Positions 37,639-49,900 of a DNA stretch of 64,000 nucleotides are shown piece after piece. This DNA is from Prochilodus magdalenae (Eukaryota > Chordata > Actinopteri > Characiformes > Prochilodontidae): assembly GCA_024036415.1 (NCBI GenBank), contig JAMWET010006944.1, forward strand, positions 42,707 through 106,706. The letters run 5' to 3'. The position numbers and the translations under genes were made by a program. A model generated the notes under the pieces. The model was given only the letters and a program-made list of their open reading frames with translations, had not been told where the DNA came from and did no database searches. Position 1 is the first letter of the stretch. Each line of letters opens with the position of its first letter.

Positions 37639-37929
37639 CTAGACGCCCCTCCCTCCCTCTGCACCCCAGACTGCAGCCGGTCCCTCTGTCGATGGGATGG
37701 CTATGTTGGGGAAGCTTGTGGTGGAGCGGAGGTCGCCGTTCTGGCTGATGCGGAGCCGTGGGGGCAGGGGGGGCAGAGCGGGGTAAGGGGGCAGGGGTGG
37801 CAGTGCTCCGTTCCAAGGGGAACTGGATGGACCCAGAGAGGAGAGAGACGGGGCGGGGTTTAGCGCCAAAACCGCCTCTCCTGCAACCAGGGATGGATCG
37901 ATCGAACCCAGAGAGGAATACGGGTCATC
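37639..37929 (-). CDS. syngap1: syngap1 last exon, alpha2-like C-terminus
   Basis: It follows the acceptor CTCTGTTAG in phase 0 and encodes 96 residues, ending at TAG (37,641-37,639). The core SSPWNG...[16 protein letters not shown] aligns with the mammalian alpha2 tail (APPWNG...PPPRLQITENGEFR). The fish protein then continues about 30 residues ([14 protein letters not shown] and on) to end GGRGV. An alternative frame of the same exon is discussed in the findings. A - strand AATAAA sits only 14 nt after the stop (37,625-37,620). Confidence 0.85.
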   Translation of the reverse strand, partial: DDPYSSLGSIDPSLVAGEAVLALNPAPSLSSLGPSSSPWNGALPPLPPYPALPPLPPRLRISQNGDLRSTTSFPNIAIPSTEGPAAVWGAEGGRGV

Positions 37930-40900
37930 CTAACAGAGAGGGGAAGAGAAGAGAAGAGAAGAGAAGAGAAGAGAAGAGAAGAGAAGAGAAGAGAAGAGAA
38001 GAGAAGAGAAGAGAAGAGAAGAGAAGAGAAGAGAAGAGAGGGGAAGAGAAGAGAAGAGTAAAGAAGAGAAGAGAAGAGAAGAGAAGAGAAGAGAAGAGAA
38101 GAGAAGAGAAGAGAAGAGAGGGGAAGAGAAGAGAAGAGAAGAGAAGAGAAGGAAAGAAGAGAAGAGAAGAGAAGAGAAGAGAAGAGAAGAGAAGAGAAGA
38201 GAAGAGGGGGAAAGAAGAGAAGGTAAGAGAAGAGAAGAGAAGAGAAGAGAAGAGAAGAGAAGAGGGAAAGAAGAGAAGAGGGAAAGAAGAGAAGAGAAGA
38301 GAAGAGAAGAGGGGAAGAGAAGAGAAGAGAAGAGAAGAGAAGAGAAGAGAAGAGGAGTGTAGGAAAAGAGGAGAAGAGAGGGAGTAAATGAGAAGAGGAG
38401 AAGGAGTGAAGGAGAATAGAAAGATTGAAGAAGGGAAGAGATTGAGCAAAAGGGAAAAGGAGAAGACAATGAGCGAAAGAAAAAAGAGAACAGAAGAGGA
38501 GTGAAGACAGGAAGATAAGAGAACAGTGGATATAGAGAACAATTAAGGAGAGGAGAAAAGAGCGAGAAGAACGAGAAGGACTGAGATGCCCAAGTGAGGA
38601 CTGTGGAGGTAAAACGGAGAGATGAAAACAGATACAGCATGCATCAGGTGCAGGAATCCATTAAAAGGGGGAATGAGAGAGAGAATGAGAGGAAAAACAA
38701 ACCCAGTGGGACACTAGGAGAGTAGACGGGAAAGTAGTGAGGGGTTAAGAGAAGCAGATGAATAAAAAATAGTCAACAGAGCAGAAAGACAGAGAGAGAC
38801 AGAGAAGATAGAGAGGTACAGAGGTGAGAGAGTGAGAAAGAGAGCGGAGGTGGAGAAGACAGGTGGAGCTTAAAGCAGAGGGGCCCAGAAAGCCCTGTTG
38901 TCCGGCTGTACTAGAAACACCTAGTCTTAGTCTCTACCAGGAAAATCCAGCATACCATGCCTACACCAGATAATCCTTCTACCTGAGACCAAACAGGCTC
39001 GACAACCTGCTCCAGTGCACCCTCAGCACACGGTCTGACCGTACTGTTACAAACATACAGCACTGAGAGTTAGGACCTGGAAAACCCGATCCAGCAAGCT
39101 CCTCAACCCCACCTGTCCATACCCTAGGATTTAGAAAAACTGTATCTATTCAGACACAGTCTTACAGAAAACTGAGCCCCTACACATAATGGCATGTATT
39201 CCTCCATAAGCGCCTGTATAGAGCTGTGGCTCTTAAAAAGAGAGTTTGGCTTATGATACTGAGTTGTTACCTGTTTACAAAGCTAAAACATTATATAGCT
39301 GTATTACAGTACTGAAGTATATCATATATGGATCACTCGATCACTTGGTGTGATACACTCTGGGTTTGTCTCATCTTCGTTTAGTGTTCAGTGTGATGAT
39401 CTCTTGAGGGGAAGGCTGGTTTTGTCTTATCTCCCTTTATTGTTCAGTGTGATGATCTCTTGATGGGAAGGTTGGGTTTGTCTCATCTCCCTTTTTAGTT
39501 CAGTGTGATGATCTCCTGTAGGGAAGGTTGGGTTTGTCTCATCTCCCTTTATTGTTCAGTGTGATGATCTCTTGTAGGTAATGTTGGGTTTGTCTCATCT
39601 CCCTTTATTGTTCAGTGTGATGATCTCCTGTAGGTAATGTTGGGTTTGTCTCATCTCCCTTTATTGTTCAGTGTGATGATCTCCTGTAGGTAATGTTGGG
39701 TTTGTCTTATCTCCCTTTATTGTTCAGTGTGATGATCTCCTGTAGGTAATGTTGGGTTTGTCTTATCTCCCTTTATTGTTCAGTGTGATGATGTCTTGAT
39801 CGGAGTTGTTTTTATTGTTTCAGTGTGATGATCTCCTGTTGGGGAAGGTTGGGTTTGTCTCATCCCCTTTATTGTTCAGTGTGATGATCTCCTGTAGGTA
39901 AATGTTGGGTTTGTCTCATCTCCCTTTGTTGTTCAGTGTTGATGATCTCCTGTTTGGGAAGGTTGGGTTTTGTCTCATCTCCCCTTTATTGTTCAGTGTG
40001 ATGATCTCCTGTTGGGAAGGGTTGGGTTTGTCTCATCTCCCTTATTGTTCAGTGTGATGATCTCCATGTAGGTAATGTTGGGTTTGTCCTCATCTCCCTT
40101 TGTTGTTCAGTGTGATGACTCCTGTTGGGAAGGTTGGGTTTGTCTCATCTCCCTTTGTTGTTCAGTGTGATGATCTCCTGTAGGGAAGGTTGGGTTTGTC
40201 TCATCTCCCTTTATTGTTCAGTGTGATGATCTCCTGTAGGGAAGGTTGGGTTTGTCTCATCTCCCTTTATTGTTCAGTGTGATGATCTCCTGTAGGTAAT
40301 GTTGGGTTTGTCTCATCTCCCTTTATTGTTCAGTGTGATGATCTCCTGCAGGGAAGGTTGGGTTTGTCTCATCTTCCTTTATTGTTCAGTGTGATGATCT
40401 CCTGTAGGTAATGTTGGGTTTGTCTCATCTCCCTTTATTGTTCAGTGTGATGATCTCCTGTAGGGAAGGTTGGGTTTGTCTCATCTCCCTTATTGTTCAG
40501 TGTGATGATCTCTTGATCGGAAGGTTGTTTTTATTGTTCAGTGTGATGATCTCCTGTTGGGAAGGTTGGGTTTGTCTCATCTCCCTTTATTGTTCAGTGT
40601 GATGATCTCTTGATGGGAACGTTGGGTTTGTCTCATCTCCCTTTATTGTTCAGTGTGATGATCTCTTGAAGGGAACGTTGGGTTTGTCTCATCTCCCTTT
40701 ATTGTTCAGTGTGATGATCTCTTGATGGGAACGTTGGGTTTGTCTCATCTCCCTTTATTGTTCAGTGTGATGATCTCCTGTAGGGAAGGTTGGTTTTGTC
40801 TCGTCTCCCTTTATTGTTCAGTGTGATGATCTCCTGTAGGGAAGGTTGGGTTTGTCTCATCTCCCTTTATTGTTCAGTGTGATGATCTCCTGTAGGTAAT

Positions 40901-43900
40901 GTTGGGTTTGTCTCATCTCCCTTTATTGTTCAGTGTGATGATCTCCTGTAGGTAATGTTGGGTTTGTCTCATCTCCCTTTATTGTTCAGTGTGATGATCT
41001 CCTGTAGGGAAGGTTGGGTTTGTCTCATCTCCCTTTATTGTTCAGTGTGATGATCTCTTGATGGGAAGGTTGGGTTTGTCTCATCTCCCTTTATTGTTCA
41101 GTGTGATGATCTCCTGTAGGTAATGTTGGGTTTGTCTCATCTCCCTTTATTGTTCAGTGTGATGATCTCCTGTAGGTAATGTTGGGTTTGTCTTATCTCC
41201 CTTTTTAGTTCAGTGTGATGATCTCCTGTAGGGAAGGTTGGGTTTGTCTCATCTCCCTTTATTGTTCAGTGTGATGATCTCTTGTAGGTAATGTTGGGTT
41301 TGTCTCATCTCCCTTTATTGTTCAGTGTGATGATCTCCTGTAGGTAATGTTGGGTTTGTCTCATCTCCCTTTATTGTTCAGTGTGATGATCTCCTGTAGG
41401 TAATGTTGGGTTTGTCTTATCTCCCTTTATTGTTCAGTGTGATGATCTCCTGTAGGTAATGTTGGGTTTGTCTTATCTCCCTTTATTGTTCAGTGTGATG
41501 ATGTCTTGATCGGAAGGTTGTTTTTATTGTTCAGTGTGATGATCTCCTGTTGGGAAGGTTGGGTTTGTCTCATCTCCCTTTATTGTTCAGTGTGATGATC
41601 TCCTGTAGGTAATGTTGGGTTTGTCTCATCTCCCTTTGTTGTTCAGTGTGATGATCTCCTGTTGGGAATGTTGGGTTTGTCTCATCTCCCTTTATTGTTC
41701 AGTGTGATGATCTCTTGATGGGAAGGTTGGGTTTGTCTCATCTCCCTTTATTGTTCAGTGTGATGATCTCCTGTAGGGAAGGTTGGGTTTGTCTCATCTC
41801 CCTTTATTGTTCAGTGTGATGATCTCCTGTAGGTAATGTTGGGTTTGTCTCATCTCCCTTTATTGTTCAGTGTGATGATCTCCTGTAGGGAAGGTTGGGT
41901 TTGTCTCATCTTCCTTTATTGTTCAGTGTGATGATCTCCTGTAGGTAATGTTGGGTTTGTCTCATCTCCCTTTATTGTTCAGTGTGATGATCTCCTGTAG
42001 GGAAGGTTGGGTTTGTCTCATCTTCCTTAATTGTTCAGTGTGATGATCTCCTGTAGGGAAGGTTGGGTTTGTCTCATCTCCCTTTATTGTTCAGTGTGAT
42101 GATCTCTTGTAGGTAATGTTGGGTTTGTCTCATCTCCCTTTATTGTTCAGTGTGATGATCTCCTGTTGGGCATGTTGGGTTTGTCTCATCTCCCTTTATT
42201 GTTCAGTGTGATGATCTCCTGTAGGTAATGTTGGGTTTGTCTTATCTCCCTTTATTGTTCAGTGTGATGATGTCTTGTTGGGAAGGTTGGGTTTTCCTCA
42301 TCTCCCTTTATTGTTCAGTGTGATGATGTCTCGCTGGGAAGGTTGGGTTTTCCTCATCTCCCTTTATTGTTCAGTGTGATGATGTCTTGTTGGAAAGGTT
42401 GGGTTTGTCTCATCTCCCTTATTGTTCAGTGTGATGATCTCTTGATCGGAAGGTTGTTTTTATTGTTCAGTGTGATGATGTCTTGTTGGAAAGGTTGGGT
42501 TTGTCTCATCTCCCTTATTGTTCAGTGTGATGATCTCTTGATCGGAAGGTTGTTTTTATTGTTCAGTGTGATGATGTCTTGTTGGGAAGGTTGGGTTTGT
42601 CTCATCTCCCTTTATTGTTCAGTGTGATGATCTCCTGTTGGGAAGGCTGGTTTGTCTCATCTCCCTTTATTGATTAGTGTGATGATCTCTTGATGGGAAG
42701 GATAGCTTTGTTTTCCTTTCTCTCTATCATTTGGTCTGATACTCTGGTCTAAGAGGGAAGGGAAGGATGACATGATTGGAAGAATGGCTTTGTATCCCTT
42801 CTCTCTCTCAATCATGCAATGTGATACTTTCTGGGAGGGAGGAATACTACTCTGTTGTTAGGTGCGATGATCGCTTTGTTTCCTTGCCCTCTATCATTGG
42901 GTGTGATGCTCTGAGTGGTAAGGATGGCCTTGTTTCCCTGAGCTGTTCAGTGTGATGATCTCTTGGGGGAAAGATAGCGTTGCTTCATCTTCCTCAATCA
43001 TTCTGTACAATACCCTGAGTAAAATAAATGGCCTTGTTTCCTGTAACTGTTCGGTGTGATGATGCCTGGATGGGAAACATGACTTTCTGTCTTCCTCTAT
43101 CATTTATTGTGATGTTTGCTGGATTGGAAAAATGGCCTTGTTTACATTCTCTTTCAAACGTGGTGGGATACTCTCTGAGTCAGAAGGATGGGCTTCTTTC
43201 CTTCAGTTGCTCAGTATGATGATTTCTCCCTCCTCTTTTGACCCTTCATAGTGGGAAGGATGGCTATGTTTCCATCGATTGTTCAGCATGATGATCTCTT
43301 GATTGGAAGGATGAATTACTATCTTCCTCTATCATATACTATGATGTTTTCTTTTGTTCAGAGTGATGCTCTCTGCTCTGTTTATTGTTCAGGGGTATCC
43401 TTTTTTTCATGTGAGGGATAGATTTGTTCCCTCTTCCTTGATTATTCAGTGCGATACTGAGTAAAAATAGGCCTGTTTACCTCAAATATTCAGTGTGATG
43501 ACCTCTTAGTGGGAAGGATGGCTTTTCCCTCAATCATTTGCTGTGATGCTCCTTGGGTGGGAAGGATGGCCCTGTTCCCAGCCATCTAATTCTATCATTC
43601 AGTGTGATGCTTTCAGGGTAGGAAGTATGACTTCGGTTTTTTCAATGCTATCTAAAGCTTTGATTACCTTTCTTTTTATTATTAGAAAATGCTGTTCTAT
43701 AGACTGCATGGATGGTCTTGATTTTCCTTTTCCCTAATTGATCAGTTATACTCTCTTTCCCTCTCCCTCTATCATTCATTGTGACGTAGGTTGGAAAAAA
43801 ATAGGATGTTCTTGTTTCCCTCTTCCTCAATAGCTTAGTGTGATGCTCCCTTAGAGGGTAGGTTGACCTCTCTCTCTCTACTGTTCATTGGGATTCTACC

Positions 43901-46900
43901 TAGATGGGAAGGTTGGCCTTGTTTCCATCTTTCATCGTCATCCAGCATTACTGCGTCGTACATAATCAGACATTCTAAAACGGAGCAGTAGCCCTGTTTT
44001 GTTTTTCAAAAAACGTTCTGAACTTCAGAGCCTCATTTTGCTGCCTTGGCTTAATGTAGCATCAAGCTGTTACTGTATCTGCCTCAAACTGGTTTATCTG
44101 TATGCCACATTTACAAGTGTAGCCATCTTTGACACAACAAAAGCACACAGAAAAGGCAAACACCACTCATAAAAATGACTGCACTCGAATCATCTTACAG
44201 ACATACAGTGGTGGTGCATAGTGAGATGGGTGGTATCGGAAATGTTAAAACACTCTGAGTAGCTCTGCTAACTAGCACAATGTGATCATACTAACACAAC
44301 CACAGTATGATGTTCGGATGGAGAGGAACACCCAGAGTCATGAGCTCGGATAGGTAACACTTAAAACTGGCTATGTTTACATGCACACGTATATCCCCAT
44401 AGTGCTACATTGCAGTGTAGTGATATTTAGATCATTAGAAGCCCATCAAGTAAATAGTTATGGCATATGCATGAGAACTGCTGGTACATGTCTCTAGTCA
44501 TTTCTCAGCATTTCATAATCGTCAAGACTTTTTAATGTATATTATAGATGTGTAGAAGGATGGCTTTGTTTTCCTCCATTGTTCAGTGGGATGCTTTGTT
44601 TCCCCTAAATGTCTAGTGTGATGACTTCTTGGTGATAAGGGTGGCTGTGTTTCATCTGCCTGTACTGTTCAGTGTGATGATCTGTTGACAGGAAGGATAG
44701 AGTTGTTTCCTCTCCCTCGATCATTCGCTCTAATACCTTGAGCGAAAACAGTGGGCTTGTTTCCTTAGTTGTTCAGTGGGATGCTTTGTTTCCCATTAAT
44801 GTCTAGTGTGATGACTTCTTGGTGATAAGGGTGGCTGTGTTTCATCTGCCTGTACTGTTCAGTGTGATGATCTGTTGACGGGAAGGATAGAGTTGTTTCC
44901 TCTCCCTCTATCATTCGCTCTAATACCTTGAGCGAAAACAGTGGGCTTGTTTCCTTAGTTGTTCAGTGTGATGATCTCTGGATGGGAAGTATGACCTCTA
45001 CCTCTGTTGTTCAGTATGATGCTTATTGGTTTGGAACAATGGCCCATGGACCTTCTTCCTTGATCATTCAGTGTGATACTCTCTTATTGGGAAGGGTGGC
45101 CTTGTTTGAATAAAACAATTAAGATGAATAAAACCACCATAGACCCTACAACTACACTTCCGACTGGTTGAAAATGACTACAGGTGAAGTCTCGTGTTTT
45201 CATTTGCTTAGATTGTAGGCTACATTAATTGTACTATCATGAATACAAAGTACAGGGGTTGGACAATGAAACTGAAACACCTGTCATTTTAGTGTGGGAG
45301 GTCTCATGGCTAAATTGGACCAGCCTGGTGGCCAATCTTCATTAACTGCACATTGCACCAGTAAGAGCAGAGTGTGAAGGTTCAGTTAGCAGGTAAGAGC
45401 ACAGTTCTGCTCAAAATACTGCAATGCACACAGCATTATGGGAGACATACCAGAGTTCAAAAGAGGACAGATTGTTGGTGCACGTCTTGCTGGCGCATCT
45501 GTGACCAAGACAGCAAGTCTTTGTGATGTATCAAAAGCCACGGTATCCAGGGTAATGTCAGCATACCACCAAGAAGGACGAACCTCCACCAGCATCACGT
45601 AGTGACCTGGCCACTATCCTGCAAGAGGAATGGCTTAAACTCCCTCTGACCACTGTGCAGGACGCAGTATATGTCATTCCCAAGACCAACTGACGCTGTA
45701 TTGGCTGCAAAAGGAGGCCCTACACCATACTAATAAACGATTGTGGTCTAAAACCAGGTGTTTCAGTTTCATTGTCCAACCCCTGTACTTCTAACTTCAT
45801 CCCCAAAACAGAACGCCCAGCATCTTCAAGATTCCATCTCAGATTCACTACACTGTAGAGCACTTAACAGGTTGTAGCAATCTTCCACATCTTCTGAGCA
45901 GCTGCATATCAGCAGCCAATTGTCAGACAAACATCAGTTTTCTGAAGAAGTCATTTCCCCATCGTCAGAAATCACTACGGTGCTCCCACTTGAGACTCAA
46001 CAAATTAAATATTCTGGAAAATTCACAAAATGCAATCATGCTGGCAGCTCCTTTAAAAAGATGCCGTGTGCTGCTTGTTTTCTGTCCTTCAATTAATCGG
46101 TATGTTGCTCTCTACGTACTGTGATGTAAGGTTGGCCAGTTGGTATCTGCAGATCTTGACGGGAGAATCAAATAAATGAGCCAACAGCTCAGTGGCACAG
46201 TTAATTCCCACTAATATTTAATAACCAGAGTGCTTTCGTACCTCGCTCATGGAAACAATAATCCGCCCACTGCATTATCTGAAATGCTGTGTTATTACGC
46301 ATCCACATAAACTATACTCTGAACCTGGGGGACATTCGGGCTGTTCGTGTGCATGGAAACGTAGCTATTTTTAGGTGTGCATAGCCAGTGGTCAGTGGTC
46401 AGCTGTGTGGGTTTGCATGTATGAAGGAGACAGACCTCTCCTGTAAATATTCGGGATTTGAGGTCGGGAATACCACTCCCTCTCAACTCATCTTCCACCG
46501 CCATCAGCCTGGAACACAACACATAACAACACAATCACACAACAACACAACAACACAATGACACACAACACACCCAACCACGCCACACAATCATACTCCG
46601 AAGTCACACAACTCATCCTCCACCGCCATCAGCCTGCAGCACAACAAAGCCATACAACCACACAGCCGTACGACATGCGACACACGCAAACGTACAACAC
46701 ACCATTTACACAGTACCACAACCATGCAAAACGTACATCGCCACAAACCAAACAATAACACCGTCATACAGGAACAACACAGTCACACAAAACAGGGTCA
46801 ACCACAACACCACACCTCAATCACACGACACCACAATCAGATAACAACAAAGTCACACAAACATGATAACATGGAGGAACCCAATCACACAACACACCAC

Positions 46901-49900
46901 AGCACAGTCAAACAAAACAATCACACAATACAACAATCCAATAACAACAACCCAATCACACAACACACCACAGCACAGTCAAACAACCCAATCACACAAT
47001 ACAACAATCCAATAACAACAACCCAATCACACAACAGCACAGCCAGATGAAACAATCACACAATACAACAATCCAATAACAACAACCCAATCACACAACA
47101 CACCACAGCACAGTCAAACAACCCAATCACAAAATACAACAATCCAATAACAACAACCCAATCACACAACAGCACAGCCAAACGAACCAATCACACAATA
47201 CAACAATCCAATAACAACAACCAAGTCACACAACAGCACAGCCAGACGAAACAATCACAAAGTACAACAATCCAATAACAACAACCCAATCACACAACAC
47301 ACCACAGCACAGTCAAACAACCCAATCACAAAATACAACAATCCAATAACAACAACCCAATCACACAACAGCACAGCCAAACGAACCAATCACACAATAC
47401 AACAATCCAATAACAACAACCAAGTCACACAACAGCACACAGCCAGACGAAACAATCACAACAGTACAACAATCCAATAACAACAAACCCAATCACACAA
47501 CACACCACAGCACAGTCAAACAACCCAATCACAAAATACAACAATCCAATAACAACAACCCAATCACACAACAGCACAGCCAAACGAACCAATCACACAA
47601 TACAACAATCCAATAACAACAACCAAGTCACACAACAGCACAGCCAGACGAAACAATCACAAAGTACAACAATCCAATAACAACAACCCAATCACACAAC
47701 ACACCACAGCACAGTCAAACAAAACAATCACAAAATACAACAATCCAATAACAACAACCCAATCACACAACAGCACAGCCAGACGAAACAATCACACAAT
47801 ACAACAATCCAATAACAACAACCCAGTCACACAACAGCACAGCCAGACGAAACAATCACAAAGTACAACAATCCAATAACAACAACCCAATCACACAACA
47901 CACCACAGCACAGTCAAACAAAACAATCACAAAATACAACAATCCAATAACAACAACCCAATCACACAACAGCACAGCCAGACAAAACAATCACACAATA
48001 CAACAATCCAATAACAACAACCCAGTCACACAACAGCACAGCCAGACGAAACAATCACAAAGTACAACAATCCAATAACAACAACCCAATCACACAACAC
48101 ACCACAGCACAGTCAAACAAAACAATCACACAATACGACAATCCAATAACAACAACCCAATCACACAACAGCACAGCACAGTCAAACAAAACAATCACAC
48201 CACAGCACAGTCAAACAAAACAATCACAAAATACAACAATCCAATAACAACAACCCAATCACACAACACACCACAGCAGTCAAACGACCCAATCACACAA
48301 CAGCACAGCCAAACAAAACGATCGCAAAATACAACAATCCAATAACAACACCCCAATCACAACAGCACAGTCAAACAAAACAATCACACAAAACACAGGA
48401 ACCCACACAAATACAACCAAACCAATTATTTCAATCACAAAACGCAGGAACCCAAACAAAACGCAGGGACCCGCACAATTAAACAAAACAATACAATCAC
48501 CAAATACAACAATCCAATAACAATAACCCAATCACACAACAGTCAAATAACGCAATCACACAAAACCCAGAAACACACACGACCAAACACAATCGATACA
48601 ATCAAACAAAACAATCACACAAAACACAACAACCCAATCAGACAACACCATCCACCACAACAATCACAAAATACCGGAACCAACAACACAATACCCAACA
48701 ACCCAAATACAAGACAAAACAATTACACCACACACAGTAATCCAAACAACACAATCAAACAACACAATCAAACAGCACAACAACAACACACAAAACATTT
48801 AAACAATCACACATAACAGTCATTCAACACAAGCAGTACAATCACACAAAGACACAAAATCGGTTACACAATACTGTCATACAGTTCACAACATCATATG
48901 ACCACAGTCACAAAGAACACTAAGTAACTGAGCCACACAAAACAAGTGTGTAATAATCAACACCATAATCACATCATAAACATCTAGCCTAAAACCTAGC
49001 AGCCCGTTTAATATCAGTTCATATTTCCTCAACCACATACTTCTATTCAGTTTCGGGAGGCTGAAGGTGAAAATGAAGGCATGGTGGGCTCAGTAAATCT
49101 ATGGGCTCAGTCCAAGACCAAGAGTACATGTGTGTGTGGGATGAATTTCATGCATAATTAATTTCATAAAGAGATAGATCCACAATTATATATACCATTA
49201 ATATTATATACATCAGTACATGGCTCCTCTTCTGTGGTCTATGATTATAATACACATATGCACAAACACACACACGCACAGTGGACCTCAGTGGGATTAT
49301 GACCTGCTGATGATGCCTTTGATCTGTGTGTCCTTCTCTATCTGCTGCTGCCGCAGCCTCCTCTCGCTGTCGTCCAGCCGGCTCTGGTACTGCAGCAGGA
49401 TCTTGTTGGTCTGCTGTTCCTGCGAGTGCAGACGCCGCTCGTATTCTTCCAGCTTACGGTGGGACATCATCAGGCGCTCCTTCAGAGAGTGGATCTCCTC
49501 CTCATACTCCCGCACCTGCACACAAATACGAAGTTTAAAAAAATCCCTAAAACTCCGAGGCTAACATAGCAAACCATGTGGAGCTACTAAATAATCCCAA
49601 ATACACCCACTGATGTAGTTTCTCACAGTGACTAGGTGTACAAACTACCTACCTGCCTCCCTACCTCACTACCTAACTACTTACTTACCTCACTACCTAT
49701 CTACCTACCTCCATACCACCCTCCCTACCTACCTACTCAACTACCTATTTACCTACCCCTATACCTACCTACCTACTCCTCTACCTACCTACTCCACTAC
49801 CTATTTACCTACGCCTATACCTACCTACCTACTCCTCTACCTACCTACTCCACTACCTATCTACCTACCTCTATACCTACCTACCTACTCCTCTACCTAC

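Noticed and set aside
37758..38640. Lys/Arg/Glu-rich and Ser/Leu/Phe-rich frames of about 200 codons
   Set aside because: Translation of the (GAGAA)n pentamer repeat; one end overlaps the syngap1 last exon in another frame.
39366..42710. CRISPR-like look of a regularly spaced 56-bp repeat
   Set aside because: Units are directly joined with no unique spacers, and the setting is a vertebrate intron.
46295..46534. A stand-alone 79-residue protein
   Set aside because: Only the central 24 residues are real, as a syngap1 exon; the rest is read-through into the introns.
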